Source: Trebouxia sp. TZW2008
Lineage: Eukaryota; Chlorophyta; Trebouxiophyceae; Trebouxiales; Trebouxiaceae
Assembly (NCBI GenBank): GCA_002118135.1
Contig: BDIU01000225.1
Location: 82,452-146,451, forward strand
Reading direction: 5' to 3'
Length of the DNA: 64,000 nt
Shown here one piece after another: positions 23,781 to 35,800 of the stretch (position 1 is the first letter of the stretch; each line of letters opens with the position of its first letter). Position numbers and translations under genes: made by a program. The notes under the pieces were generated by a model. It was not told where the DNA came from, searched no databases, and saw only the letters and a list, made by a program, of their open reading frames with translations.

Positions 23781-26700
23781 CTGCTTTCTGAGGCAATTTG
23801 GCAGGTGAGCAATGTCTAGTACTCTCTGAATAGCATTGGCATCCACCTGCCAGTGATTGATGCCTTCTGGAGAAGTACACATGCTTGCCGGTTTTTCTCT
23901 CAACAAGACATCGACCCCTAGGGACCACAAGGCATCCCTCTCTGCAGGCGCCAAACAAGTCACACTGCTCAGTACCATGTTTCTTACCATGTTCTGTGAG
24001 TTGAATGAAAGTTGACAAATTCTTGCAATGTAAGAAAAGGATTTCAAACACGCTCAATACAGATGGCAAATCATATTTGCGCCCTGTGTATGCACCTTGT
24101 GTGTGCTGTTTTATAAACTGCCACAACCTCATAATAATAGGCTGCCTCTTTAGAGAGACTCCTGTCCAGGACGCCTAATGGCGCAGACTTTTCTTTTTCT
24201 TTTTGACAGGCTACTATGACCTAGGCAACATCACAGTCCAGAGAAAGAGACCTGTGGCTTAACAGTTACAGTCACAGTGTGGCCTAACATCGGACTTCTA
24301 CCAAGTATTCTCGGGCTGCAAATTGGATGCATGGCAGGGTGCCAGGATAGCCCAACAGTTGTACCAAGCTTCATAGGAACCCAAAAACCCCAACACCAGA
24401 TCCAAATGCATGTGCAATTAAGTACGCTATACCATGTTCATTAAATAGCTTGGCTGTATTGTTGCCTGTCAGTGCGACAAAGCAGCATAAGCTTTGCCTG
24501 CATTGATGCTGGGTGCAAAGCTGGGTTGCTGATGATGCAAGGAAAGAGGTAATCACAACCCATCAAACCATCAGAACTTTGGGAATGCTGTGGTGCTTTC
24601 ATGGCCTTTTTGATCCTTTTTCATTTGCTGTCTTTGCTGGCCTAGAAGCTTACCAGCTGCAGCTCGAAGCTCTGGCTCAGTCTTTCCTATGGGGTGTGCC
24701 CCAAGCTCAGCTAATTTCCACCTGCTAAAAGCGAGCTGTTTCCGTCTCTTATTGTGGGACTGCAAATCTATTCTTAGCGTTCGCAATCCTGAGAAGAAAC
24801 CAGGGCATTCGCTCTGCAGCAGAAGTCACGGTTGACTGAGACAAACGCCTTGTACACGGATTGGCAGCCAGTTTGTGTCTCTGTTCGTCAAGTTGCAAAT
24901 GTCTCCTCAGCTTGTGCAGTGTTTCAGAGAGTCCGGAGCATTTGTCTGCAGCAAAAGTCGTGATTGACTCAGACAATTGCTTCCATTGAGAAGTCCACTG
25001 TTCAGCAGCAAGCTTCCGTTTGTGCCTCTGCCCATCCATCTTGAGGTTTTGCAAAGTTTGGCGAAAATGAGGGCGTTCACTCTGCACCAGCAGCCTGCTG
25101 TGTGGCGATTGACTGAGACAAACACTACCAGTCAGTCGGTAATCATGAGCGTACACATCCGTCCTCAGGTCTTATAAGGTTTTGCAGAAACCAGGTCACC
25201 CTGCAGACACTACTAGTGAGTCTCCTGTCGTGAAAGTGCACATCTTTCTTTTGATTTTGCAAAGTTCTGCAGGAACTAAGATACACACACTGCAGCAGCA
25301 GCCTGCAATGTGGCGATGGACCAAGACAAGACCTTCCAAGGAAAGACAATTTCATGCTGTTAGGCGCGAAAACGGAGCCTCTGTGCGTAGAATCAACTCG
25401 GGGCTTCCCGACGAGGAAGCACATGGCAAGCTGACAAGGAGGTCTGCAGTTCAGTACTGAATTTATATTGACAGAATGCAGCGGCCAATACTGTGTGCTT
25501 GTTGCACATGGCTAGTCTGCTCATATTGAGGATCTAGTTGTGGCAGAACTGTTGGCTGCAAACAAGACAAGAGTGCAACACGCTGCTGGGAATTTAGTTG
25601 GGGCCAGCTGGCATTCATGCTGGCATTGTCGACAGAAGCAGATTGCATGCCAAGCAACTTGTGAAGTGATGCCCTGTATTGGTGCAAATCCATGTTTGCA
25701 CGTCTGTGTTTGCATGTCCATGCTTGCTTATGAGGCTGTGTCACCTTGTTAGTACATACAGAGGCAGTGAACTAGTCCCAAACAGACCTTTCTGTGCCAA
25801 CACATGAAAGTAATCTAACTGCATCGAACAAGTTGCACTTGTACATGCCCACTGCAGATTGCAACCAGAGCAATCTACATGCCAAGCAACTTGTAAAGTG
25901 ATGCGCAAGAACGCTGTGACCTCACTGCAATGAAGGAATTGCGCTTGTAGTAGATGTCCATTGCAGCTTGAGACAAGAACAGCTTGTAGAGGGATCTGCA
26001 AGTTCAAATCATCTCAAATCATGTCCACTGCAGCTTGCAAAGATGCTCCTGTGCCCGTGTAAGCCGCAACTGCCTCCTCCAGCACCCACGAGTGTAGCTG
26101 ACAAGGGCGAAAGAAGGAGCGTGGGTATGGGTGCTTCAGCGGGTCTTCTGGCAACAGACTCTGCATATAGCAATGTCCATGAGTCTAATTTTCACATATA
26201 CAAGTCTGGTATCCGGTGCTTTAGCGGGCCTTCTGGCAATAGACTCTGCACATAAGTATGGCACTGAGTGCTTCAGTGCGTGTTCAGGAAACAAACTCTG
26301 CACACAACAACAGCATGTCATGCCAAGTGCCATGAAACCATTAGTTTAGCTGGCAAACACACCAGTCTGGGTCTTCTGGCAACAGACTCTGCACACACAA
26401 ATAGCATGTCATGCCAACTGCCTTACACAGCATCACTGACAAAAACTTTGTGAGGCCTGCACTGGCAGTGTTGCTGCCTTCCATTTGGGTAAGGTCAGTG
26501 CATGAAGTTTGGACACGGGGTGATCCAATTGAGTTCATGTATGTTTTGATGCGTTGCTGTGATGACTGAGAGGCAAGCACATGAACTTTGAGCTTGAATG
26601 CACCTGTGCATGCACTGCATGACATGACCTTCAACGCTTTTGCTGTGAAAGCAAATTTCGCCAGCAGCTGATGTCTCCACTGGACAGCGGCATCTGCATT

Positions 26701-28705
26701 GCAGTTGCGTCGCTGTTGTGCATCAGCCTGCTCTTGCTCCCTGGCTTGGGCACATGTGCATGCAATGCATATGCACGGCACAAATGTCAAGACTGCAGCT
26801 CATCAGCAGCTCCTGTTTCCACTGCACAGCAGCAGCTGCATTGCATTTGCGACGCATCCCTCCATCAGTCTGATTTTGCGCCCAAAACTTGTCCCCTGTG
26901 CATGCAATGCATATGCATGGTGTGATTGTCAAGACTGGAGCTCACTGCAGCTCCTGTTTCCACTGAGCAGCAGCAGCTGCATTGCGTTTGCGACGCTTTT
27001 CTCCATGAGTCTCGTGAACTTTGTCCCATGTGCATGCAATGCATATGCATGGTGTAATTGTCAACACGGCAGATTACCAGCAACTTTCTCCTCCGCTGTA
27101 CAGCGGCATCTGCGCTGCGCTTGCGCTGCTGCTCCTCTTCCACCTCCTGTTGCACCCTGCCTTTGTCACGTGCAGCCCTTTCAGCAAAAAGCCCTGCACT
27201 CATCAAAAGGCTTGGGTGTAGGCAGTTGTACAAAGTGAAAGTTACTCACAGTCACTACACTATCTGGCTTATGTTGTAGGTGTATGTGGCTCAATTCTTG
27301 TCCTGCCAGGCTTTGTGTTGACAATGTCATCACCAGGATGTGTGATAGTCAAGTCTGGAAAGTCAGACCAGCCAATGTCATTCCAACACTTAGCTCAGGC
27401 ATGGGTGTCTCATGTGCATGTGCTCCATGTACCAAGAATGTTTCCCACTTTTGCAAAATCATGTCTCAATCAGGTCGTACTTGGTGACTGCTAACTTGTC
27501 ATGGGTTGCGGGGCACAATTAGATTTTCTCAAGCATGAACGCGCAGTACCTGATTCATAGATGTGCTTGCGTTGTGCTACAGCATGAACATCCTCCAATG
27601 CATAGATTTGGTGGGGGTTCACTGACTCTTTCTTGCGCTTCCTTTTGTGGCGGCCAGAAATACTCTCCAAATACTGCACCACAAAAGAGCTCGCTTAGTT
27701 GTCTGCAAGTGATCAAAGTGCTGCAGCAACTGAAGCGGCTGAAGATGATCTGCACAAACAAGCAAGGGTTTTGCAGCGATGTCTGGCACAAGAAACAGCC
27801 CATGCTGTAATGACCGGTGAGCAAGCTTCAGCTTTGAATCATGAACTGCGACGCGCTTCAAATATGCATACACTACAAAGGCTCCTGTCACACCTTGGCA
27901 GTCAAAACAAAGTGTTCCTGAGCACTCTTGGAGCTGATATAGAATGAGGCACAGGTTGGCAGAAGTTTGGACAGCTTGAAACCAAGTTCTGCCAGCCGCT
28001 GCTCTTCTGCTTTGGTCTTCTGAAATGGGACATTGCGAGGTGGTGGCTTCTCGCCAAAAGGCCTTGGCTTCATCAACTCTTCAGCGAGCTTGCTCTGTTG
28101 CTCTGCATGGGCTACATGAGCCATCTGTGAAACACTCACACTGTCATGTCACGCGAATGTGCTGAGCATGCGCGCTCTGCATGCAGGTGAGGCTATGTTG
28201 CTTTTGAGAGATCAACCTGGTCTGAAGAATGTGTTGCTCTGTGCTGGACATACTTGCAACAGGATCACAATGCTTTGCAGAGTTCGAGGCTGTACCCGGC
28301 GTGCATGGATGGCTTCTCGGGGTTTGCTGGGGTTGACCTCGAAGCTGATCTCTGGTACCAGGGCCTTGTAGCCACGCACATTGACTCTCTCAATGAGCCT
28401 CAAGAGATCCTGCATGATTACATTGGTGTTGCTGGAATGTGCGATCGTCACGAATTGGCGCTGAAGCCAAAAGCACGTACAGGCCACAGCCGCTGTATGA
28501 CAAGACGAAAATGGTGGTTGGTCTGTCCCAAGGACGCTATCGCCCGAGCGCACCCATACGGATCATTCAACTTGTCCAACCGTAGCAGGGACTTTGCGAC
28601 CATGGCGAAGATCTCATCTGGCAGCAACTGCAAGGCTGAAGGCTCCCATGCACGCGAGGGTTGTGGTATAGAGACAGACAACGTCCTTGACACAAACGCA
28701 TCCAT
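23781..28705 (-). CDS. F-box-like, coiled-coil-rich protein, paralogue 1 (possibly broken)
   Basis: Family not recognised. Exons (minus): 28705-28481, 28409-28296, 28124-27894, 27673-27550, 27193-27078, 26160-25926, 24813-24654, 23941-23781. Exon 1 holds an F-box-like stretch (LLPDEIFAMVAKSLL...ASLGQTNHHFR). Later exons are Lys/Arg/Gln-rich and helical (QQRKRSADAAVQRRRKLL; KTKAEEQRLAELG). Exon 8 has ERDALWSLGVDVL and HLPNCLRKQ. Each exon has a counterpart with the same splice phase in the paralogue at 36369-32867. Exon 6 is disrupted: after LQAAVDMI it hits TGA (26016-26014), and a second partial copy ending in KRNSFIA reaches the donor, so the frame is broken unless spliced differently. Four exons have tandem edge copies. 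The C-terminal end is not located. Possible ubiquitin-ligase adaptor by analogy only. Confidence 0.6.
24790..25300 (-). repeat. five tandem exon-start copies in F-box-like paralogue 1
   Basis: Reading the minus strand, GCAG-acceptor segments near 25290, 25200, 25088, 24950 and 24813 each encode an xxLxxLxxDxxxHxxxx-like start of exon 7 (for example LQNLKMDGQRHKR). The 24813 copy alone continues to TEPELRAAAG and a donor. The paralogue has a single copy (33873-33723). Confidence 0.8.
26100..26400 (-). repeat. four acceptor-side copies of exon 6 in paralogue 1
   Basis: Minus-strand TGCAG followed by AGTCTGTTGCCAGAAGA-like sequence occurs near 26392, 26300, 26250 and 26160. Only the 26160 copy reads on into SWVLEEAVAAYTGTG. 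The paralogue has one copy at 34403. Confidence 0.85.
26660..27193 (-). repeat. four copies of exon 5 in paralogue 1
   Basis: The exon ending in RKxxADAAVQxRxxLL is present at 27193-27078 (intact), followed in transcription order by degenerate copies near 27010-26940, 26880-26810 and 26730-26665. Copies are separated by intron sequence containing the palindromic word ATGCATATGCATTGCATGCA. Period is about 140 bp. The paralogue has one copy (34814-34699). Confidence 0.85.
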
Positions 28706-29436
28706 GGTGCCTGGATTGCGCTGCGCAGGACTAGGTGTTGTGCATGCACGGCAAGCAGCTGCAGCCTGTACGCTTCAGACAAGTTTCCAGTCAAAGCTCT
28801 TGACTGCAGTGTTACGGTTTGAATCTTTGATAAATTGTGCTGTAGTGGAATACGACACGGCCACTCGGTGCTTGATCGAAGCTCGAGTCATGCAGCCTTC
28901 TTGGTCTTACACTGAGATGGGCAGCACAGAGCTGCTTTAGCAAAATGAACAACTGCACACAAGCATCAGCGAATTTGAAGCTTCGCCCTGCAAATTAGCT
29001 ACAGACTGTTTGCGCAGCATGCAACACTATCACCAATTTTGCAAGCACAAGCGCGTAGTCCTTCAGGCCTTGCTGCCTGTCAGGCTGATCAGGCCTGTGA
29101 CCATTTGATGCGCGATGGCTTGTCCATGCGTTTCCTGCAGCAAACGGGCACTGGCAAATTTCACGCTGGCTCGCAGGCCCGTGTTCGTAACACGTGCACC
29201 ACTGGATGAAGAGGGCATGGGAGTCTTCGATGACCACGTGCTTAGCTTAGCAACTACCAATTATGACACAGAGGTAATTTGACCTTAATAATGACAAGCG
29301 AGCAGCGCGTTTGATTGGGTAACCTAACGGGAAATCGGATAAGTCACCGGAGCTAAGAGGAGCGATGGTGTAGTATGCCAAAATTATACCATATACAGCA
29401 CAAATTGCAATAGCGCAAGCGATAGCAACAAGCGCA
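28706..29436. promoter_or_regulatory. divergent upstream region between F-box-like paralogue 1 and the AIM24 gene
   Basis: A 731-bp gap between two divergent starts, so it should contain both promoters. I see no TATA box or other site that I would call. The short frames here match nothing known to me. Confidence 0.4.
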
Positions 29437-30674
29437 ATGCAGTGGCAACCCAATCCACCACCTGGTCCGATGTATCCGTACAACGCGCCTGGACAGCAGC
29501 AGGCTTATTCGACCTACGACTATCAGGGAAACAATGGCAGCCTCCTTCTCAATCATACCAACCCAATCCTGCGCATGCTCAACCTCATGCCCCCAGCAAG
29601 ATTCCTGAAAGTGAGCCGGTCACCGGCGAAGCCGAGGGCATCCGTTACGAAATCTTACATCGCGACGTCAACACTCTCGTGCGGTGCCAGTTGCCCCCTA
29701 ACACCAGCATTCACATCACAGCAGGCGTCATGGCAGGCATGTCCGCCAATCTCAAGTTAGAAGGAAAGTTCAGAATCAAAAAGCTGTTTTCAGCCGACGA
29801 TGTGGCCTCAAGCACCGTCACAGCACCGAACGGTCCTGGGTGAGCGAGCTGTCGGTCATGCTTAGTGATGCATCTTGTCCAGTCAGCACTCATCAAGTCA
29901 ACGCCATGCTTTACTTGCTGCATGGCTCTTCAACCCTGTTGACTCATATGCATCAGGCTACCTTTTGACATGTTGCCTGTTGAGCCCAACAATTGTACAA
30001 AGTTGACCTAGGATGACCTGGAATCTTTGTTGTGGCGCTGATCATACTCAAGCATGCTGCAGCTGCAAGCAATCAGCTCATTTGCCAATGCAAAGCACAC
30101 CACCACAGAGGCGCTGACCCAGCTCAAAATATGCTGCAGCTGCAAACAGTCAGCTCAGCTGGCATTGCAAAGCACTGCAAGACAACAATGTGTTTGCTGT
30201 GTCAGGGAGCTTCTGCTTGCCCCACCAGCAATGTCAGATGTCATGCCGCTGCACATCAGTGGCGGCAACGAGTGGTTTGTTGGCAAGAGCTGCTTCCTAG
30301 GCTGGACAACTGGATTGCAGAAGTCTTTCAAGAGGCAGACATTCAAACAGGCTTTCTTCTCTGGAGAGGGCTTGTTTGTGACAAAGCTATCAGGGAATGG
30401 CGTGGCATTCATCACCTCCCTTGGTGCCATTCACAGTGTGCAACTTCAGTCTGGTCAGGAATACATCATTGACAATGATCATCTAGTTGCATGGAGTGCA
30501 TCAATGACATACAACGTTGAAAGCATTGGCAGCTTCATGACATCGATGGTTTCTGATGAGGGCAAAGTCTGCCGCTTCACTGGTCCTGGGACTGTCCACA
30601 TGCAGACACGCAACCCCGACTCTCTTGCAATCTACTTGCGCTCGCTTGGTATCTGTGACTCCTCGTCCAGATAG
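29437..30674 (+). CDS. AIM24-family protein
   Basis: Member of the AIM24/TIGR00266 beta-sandwich family. Exons 29437-29839 and 30206-30674 join in phase (GTGAGC donor, GTGTCAG acceptor). The fold motifs are clear: GVMAGMSANL, ELLLAPPAMSDV, GGNEWFVG, FFSGEGLFVTKLSGNG, GAIHSVQL, IIDNDHLVAWS, FTGPGTVHMQTRN. Oddity: the Gln/Pro-rich N-terminus begins in one frame (MQWQPNPPPGPMYPYNAPG from 29437) and its natural continuation (QWQPPSQSYQPNP) lies in another, with the switch near 29530. This implies a small indel or sequencing error. An ATG at 29442 is in the downstream frame but encodes an implausible start. The gene sits between the two F-box-like paralogues and converges on the second. Confidence 0.85.
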
Positions 30675-30867
30675 CATGACAATGGCAACTGTCAGTACTA
30701 GTCCTGACATGTGGTGGTTGTATTTGGAAGTTGGCGATGCTAAACGCTTAGCTGTAGTGAGAGATCACCAGCATCTTAGTTGCAATTAGTACAAGTAGCT
30801 AGGGCTGTGACAGTGCAGTCTGTTCTGAGGACAAACGCTATATTTCTGTTAATTGCCTTTTGCTGCT

Positions 30868-32866
30868 ATGTCAAAATGTTCAGCTGTGACAGTGATGCTG
30901 CCCTTGTTGCTACCACAGACTTCATGAGCTGAGCTTTTGACATTTCCAGAAGGACTCTAAATTTGCCTGACCAGAGGATGCAGTTGCAAACATACTGGAT
31001 TGCACCCTGCACCGATGTCGTTTTGCAAAGCAGCATCAAGGCACAGGAGCTCTGCTTCTTGCGAGCTGATTTATCACAAAACTTGCGCTTGACAGTGCTG
31101 CATCTACCTTCAACATGACTGCATGCTTCCATGCTGTATAACGGTGCACTGCAATGCGCAGATTTCAACTGTGAATCAGGGAGGGCATTGAAATCGTGTC
31201 ACCAGAACCTGATTTCTACAAAAGGAAAATGCAAGGCATAAGATGCAGCAAGCGTAACATCATCAAGCTGACTACTGCAAACATCATGCTTCAGTGCAGA
31301 GGACTGCATCATCATTGATGCATTGTCATTGGAGGGTTTTGCGTTTGCGGGGATTTGTGCAGCAACAGACCATCAAGAGCAAACTGCCTCAAGTCGTCTG
31401 TCAGCAGCTTTGTTTCCTGGCTGTACTGCACAATGTGAGCAAAGGTGATTCCCAAGGGCTCCCACTCAAAGCAGTCAGCGCCCCACATGTACCAAGCGCA
31501 AACAGTAACGTTACTATTGCTGTCATTCATGCAAACCATTGATGCATCCTCCGACAACAAAAGGACTACTACATAGGTCCCTTTTAGAAAGGACTGCTGT
31601 ATAAGTTGCCTTCAGAAAGGTGTGAACTCCCAGCGGCAACTTGGGCCGCCTTCATCACGCCACAGCACAGCCAGAGACCGCCTTGCACACTTGTCACTGA
31701 TGGCAGTGATTTCCAAATGTTCCCTCAGCCGCTCTGAAACAGGCTGGCTCATGGCTTGAGCTATCTACACAGCAAGGCACAGTGTTGCATTTGGCAGAAC
31801 AGCAACAATAGTGTGCAGGGGCGTCAGTCCATAATCATCATCTGAAATGACATAATTTTGTCTGATTTTCACATTTTGAATATCAGATGTCCCTACAAAG
31901 ATACTAAGAACAAGCCTGCCTGGCAAGACCGGATCTGAGCCATACACACCTAGCACATGTGCTGGAATGCCTTCTTAATATTTATTATCATCATTGTTAG
32001 TGACACTCTCTAGCATGCATTGCTATTTGTCTGTGGCACAGGATCTGTCTCGCCAGGCAGGCTTGTCTTGAGCGTCACAAAAATTCAGTTATTTCAGGAT
32101 GAAGTCGTGTTGGTGCAGATTGGTTTAGGCAAAAGTGATTGAACGCAGGTCACTGCCTCTGTATGTACCAAGCAGGGTCATGGAATCTGCGTTAGCAAGT
32201 CATGATAATGATCAGGTCAGCAAGGCATATTGTGTCAGTCAGCAAACAGCCTGACTGCTTGCTGAGCAGCCTTAGTGACATGCAAGTCATGCAAGAAGCA
32301 GAGTCAGTGCTGGTGGTCAGCCTGCAATGTGCTCACATGCTAAGTCTTGCTTCTCTATAAGATTGCTGAATGCAGGGCATACTGCACATTCTTCTGTTGG
32401 TCAGCAAGCAGTCTCAGTGACATGGGAGCCATGCAAGCAGCAATTTTGATGCTGATCAACCACCTGCAACAAGTTGACAAGCTGACTTCTGCTTCCTCAT
32501 CAGATTGCTGAATTCAGGGCAGACTGTACATGCAGCTATGCCAACCGATGGAATTGACGCTGTGCAGGCCATGATTAATATGACGCCTTTCAGTAGACAA
32601 ATCAACCTGCTCTGCCGGTCATCAGCTTCTGTATCACAACAAATTCTGCTCTGAGGCAAAGTGCGACAGTGTTGGGCGGGGGGCATAAGAACTGTTTTAC
32701 TGTGACTTCTCTTGTGTAACAACATAAGTCACCAAGGAAGTTGTCCAGTGAGTTGTCCTTACACAGAGACCACTGCAGTCAGAAAGCAGTGCTTGGTTCC
32801 CAGCTGCACTATCCTTACATCAAGAATGTCCTCACATCATGTCCCTCCAACGAGAAGTTACTGTAC
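30868..32866 (-). other. candidate 3' exons of F-box-like paralogue 2
   Basis: Several minus-strand segments look coding and end in stops. Examples are 31764 to about 31614 (ERLREHLEITAISDKCARRS, in phase with the exon ending at 32867), about 31540-31313 (WGADCFEWEPLGITFAHIV) and about 31010-30868 (CILWSGKFRVLLEM). I cannot order them with certainty. Copies of an FSNLxxKQ-type segment near 32510 and 32360 suggest another duplicated exon edge. Nothing comparable was found behind paralogue 1. Confidence 0.35.
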
Positions 32867-35800
32867 CTGCTTTCTGAAGGTGTTTGGCAGATGAGGCAAA
32901 TCAAGCACTTTCTGAAGGGCATTGGCATGAATTTGGCTCTTGTCGCTTCGCATGCCTGCTTCAGGTTTCCAAAAGCCAATTTCAGTTCCTAGGGTCCACA
33001 AGGCGTTCCTCTCTACATGCAACAAAGCACATGGTAATCATCGGCGATCCAAGAAACATGCAGAAGAGTTATAGTGCAGAAGCAGAAGAAGTGAAAGAGA
33101 ACAGAGCAAGCAAAAAGCGAGAAGGAGTGAGAGAAGAGACGAAGCAATTATTGCAAGAGGTAGGACCAATCACAGATGCAAAAGACGACAGGCTGACCCC
33201 TCATAGGTCAACTTTCTGATGGTTGCTGCTCCCGGGCTGCCTCTATAAACAGAGGTTCCCGTTATGACGCCTAGTGGCGTAAAAAGTTCTTTTTTTTCTT
33301 CTTTTTCTTTGCAAGACCAGCAGACCCAGCCACAGACAGTTGAGGCAATGACAGCCTTATTGGGTTGTGAGGCTCAAACAGCCAGCAGTTGCAGCAAGAA
33401 GAAGATGGCTTCAGCAATTGCAACAAGACCTCTTGTGTGGTGTTGCATGATGATGCATGACAAATGCAGCGACACCAGATTCCATGTCACAATATCCTGG
33501 TAAACGCATGTGAGGGCGCAGCAATGACACATTCAACTTGCGTGGGTGTCAATTTGCACTGCTATATGTAGTTGCCACCACATCAAAACCAGTTGGGCCC
33601 TATGAGAGGACGTGCACACAGCAGAAGACACAGTTGGGCACAGGTTTGATGAAAAGTTTGATGAACACCAGGCAAAGTGTTGGTAAAGAAGTCAAAGCCA
33701 GCAAACTGCTTGTGAGCCTCACCAGCAGCAGCACGAAGCTCAGCCTCAGTCTGACCAATGGTGTGCGCCATTTCTGCATGACCTCGCTGTGTCCTGAGCT
33801 TCTGGTTCTTCTTGTGTTTGTGCAAATCCTGCTTGAGACTTTGCAGATTTGAGCGGAACGTGCAAGACTCACTCTGCAGCAGGAGAAATGAACCAACTTG
33901 AACACATGTGGATGGTATGATTAGCTTCTTTGAGTCTGGGTGTCAAGGGAGCAAGGGACATGAGACTCAGGACTGAGCGCTGGCTGTGCATTGACTTGGA
34001 CTGACGACAACTGCAAGATAAGTAGTATGCCGTGTTGCCAGATATGTTGGCACCCGCCTTATTGACCATACCCAAACACTGCTATGAGCAACAAGCTGCA
34101 AAGTCATTCAGGGACAAAGCTGACTGAATCCATACAAACATCTGTGCGCTTGCTGAGGAGAAAGCGTTGACTCGACCAGGGTTGCTGCCCCACGGCAAAT
34201 AGCCCAAATTCCCAGCAATTCAAAGACGCTGAAGTCAAACTCACCGCCAGAAACACATTGCGTTTGTACAGGTCCACTGCAGCTTGCAGAGATGGTCCTG
34301 TGCCAGTGTAAGCAGCAACAGCCTCCTCAAGAACCCAAGACTCCAGCTGAGTACCATACACACGTGGTTTGGGATGCTTCAAAGGATCTTCTGGCAACAG
34401 ACTCTGCAGCTCAAAGCAGCCCTTTGATCATACATGTTAGCAAAGTGAGTCTATAGTCATACTAGTGTATGAGTCAACATAAGTCATGTGCAGAGGCGGT
34501 GCACTGAGAGTGTTAGTCATGTTATATGTAGCTTTGCATGCAATCCTGAGCGTGCACATGATTAAGAAACAGGGCAGTCCTGTACATTTGCCACAAGAGG
34601 TGAGCCATGCTGCAGCTGGAACACATGTCAGGCAGTCAGCCCACCAGCATGATCATATGAGGCTTGTGACGTATGCTAGGCTATGCATGCGCACATACCA
34701 GCAGCTTTGCCCTCCTGTGCGCCGCAGCATCTGCAAGGCGCTTGCGACGCTGCTCTGCATCAATGTCTTTTTGCTCCTTGGCTCTATCACGTGCAGCCCT
34801 TGCAGCCATGAGACCTGCAAGGCATCAGCATTGCTACAGTTGCTGAGATTGGTCCAATTGCAAGCCCGTCTGCACCCTGCAGGCAGATGTGTCCCCTTGT
34901 CGTTGCCTTGTATACCATGACGCAGCACAGAATTTGCAAAATTGCTGCGAAATGAGGTGCTTGCTGAGAGTCGATGCATGCTGAATCAGCATGGCAGGGC
35001 AAAGGGCAAAATCAAAGTCGTGGCAGTCTGAAGGATAGAGTGAATCAGTAAATAGCTCAGGATGTAATCTATACGATCTAACAAAAGTGCTAGGTGTGCG
35101 TGGTACAATAATTGTCTGGCCAGGCCGGCTTGTTTTGAGCGTCAGAATGAGCACGCCTGATGTTCAAATGATGAAATTGGTCAATACACTGGCAATGAGT
35201 AGCACCTGCGTGATCTTTGTGCACACGGCGCGCCACAACATGTACATCCTCCAATGCATATATCTGTTGTGGGTTGATAGCCTCCTTCTTGCGCTTCCTT
35301 GTGTTGCAGCCAGCAATGCTCTCCAGATCCTGTGCAGAACACCTTGTTGAGTGTGCGTATCAACCTCAAGCAGTCAGAAGATGGCAGTTGCGACGACCGT
35401 GATTGACAGGAACAGCTGAGCCTGCCCAATCAGTGGTATGCTGCCTTTGGTGACAAAGCAGAATGCCAAAGCTCGTGTGATGCACATAGCTCATGCATAG
35501 CTGTTGCGTAAATCATGCTTGTCAAACCTTGGTGCTCAGTACAAAGTGATGCTGAGCATCTCTGGGGTGGATGTAAAAATGTGCAGTGGGCAACAGAAGT
35601 TGAGACAGCTGAGCACCCAGGTCAGCCAATCTTGCTGCTTCAGCCTTGCTCTTTTGAAAAGGGACTATGTGTTGCTGCAGTCTCTTGCCAGCAAGCCACG
35701 ACATCAGGGGCGCTCTCTCCTGCTCATTTACCTGCTTTGCCTTGGCTGCCACAGCCCTCTGCAGCGCCAGTTGTGTTGATTCATGGTTCTTCTTGCCCTC

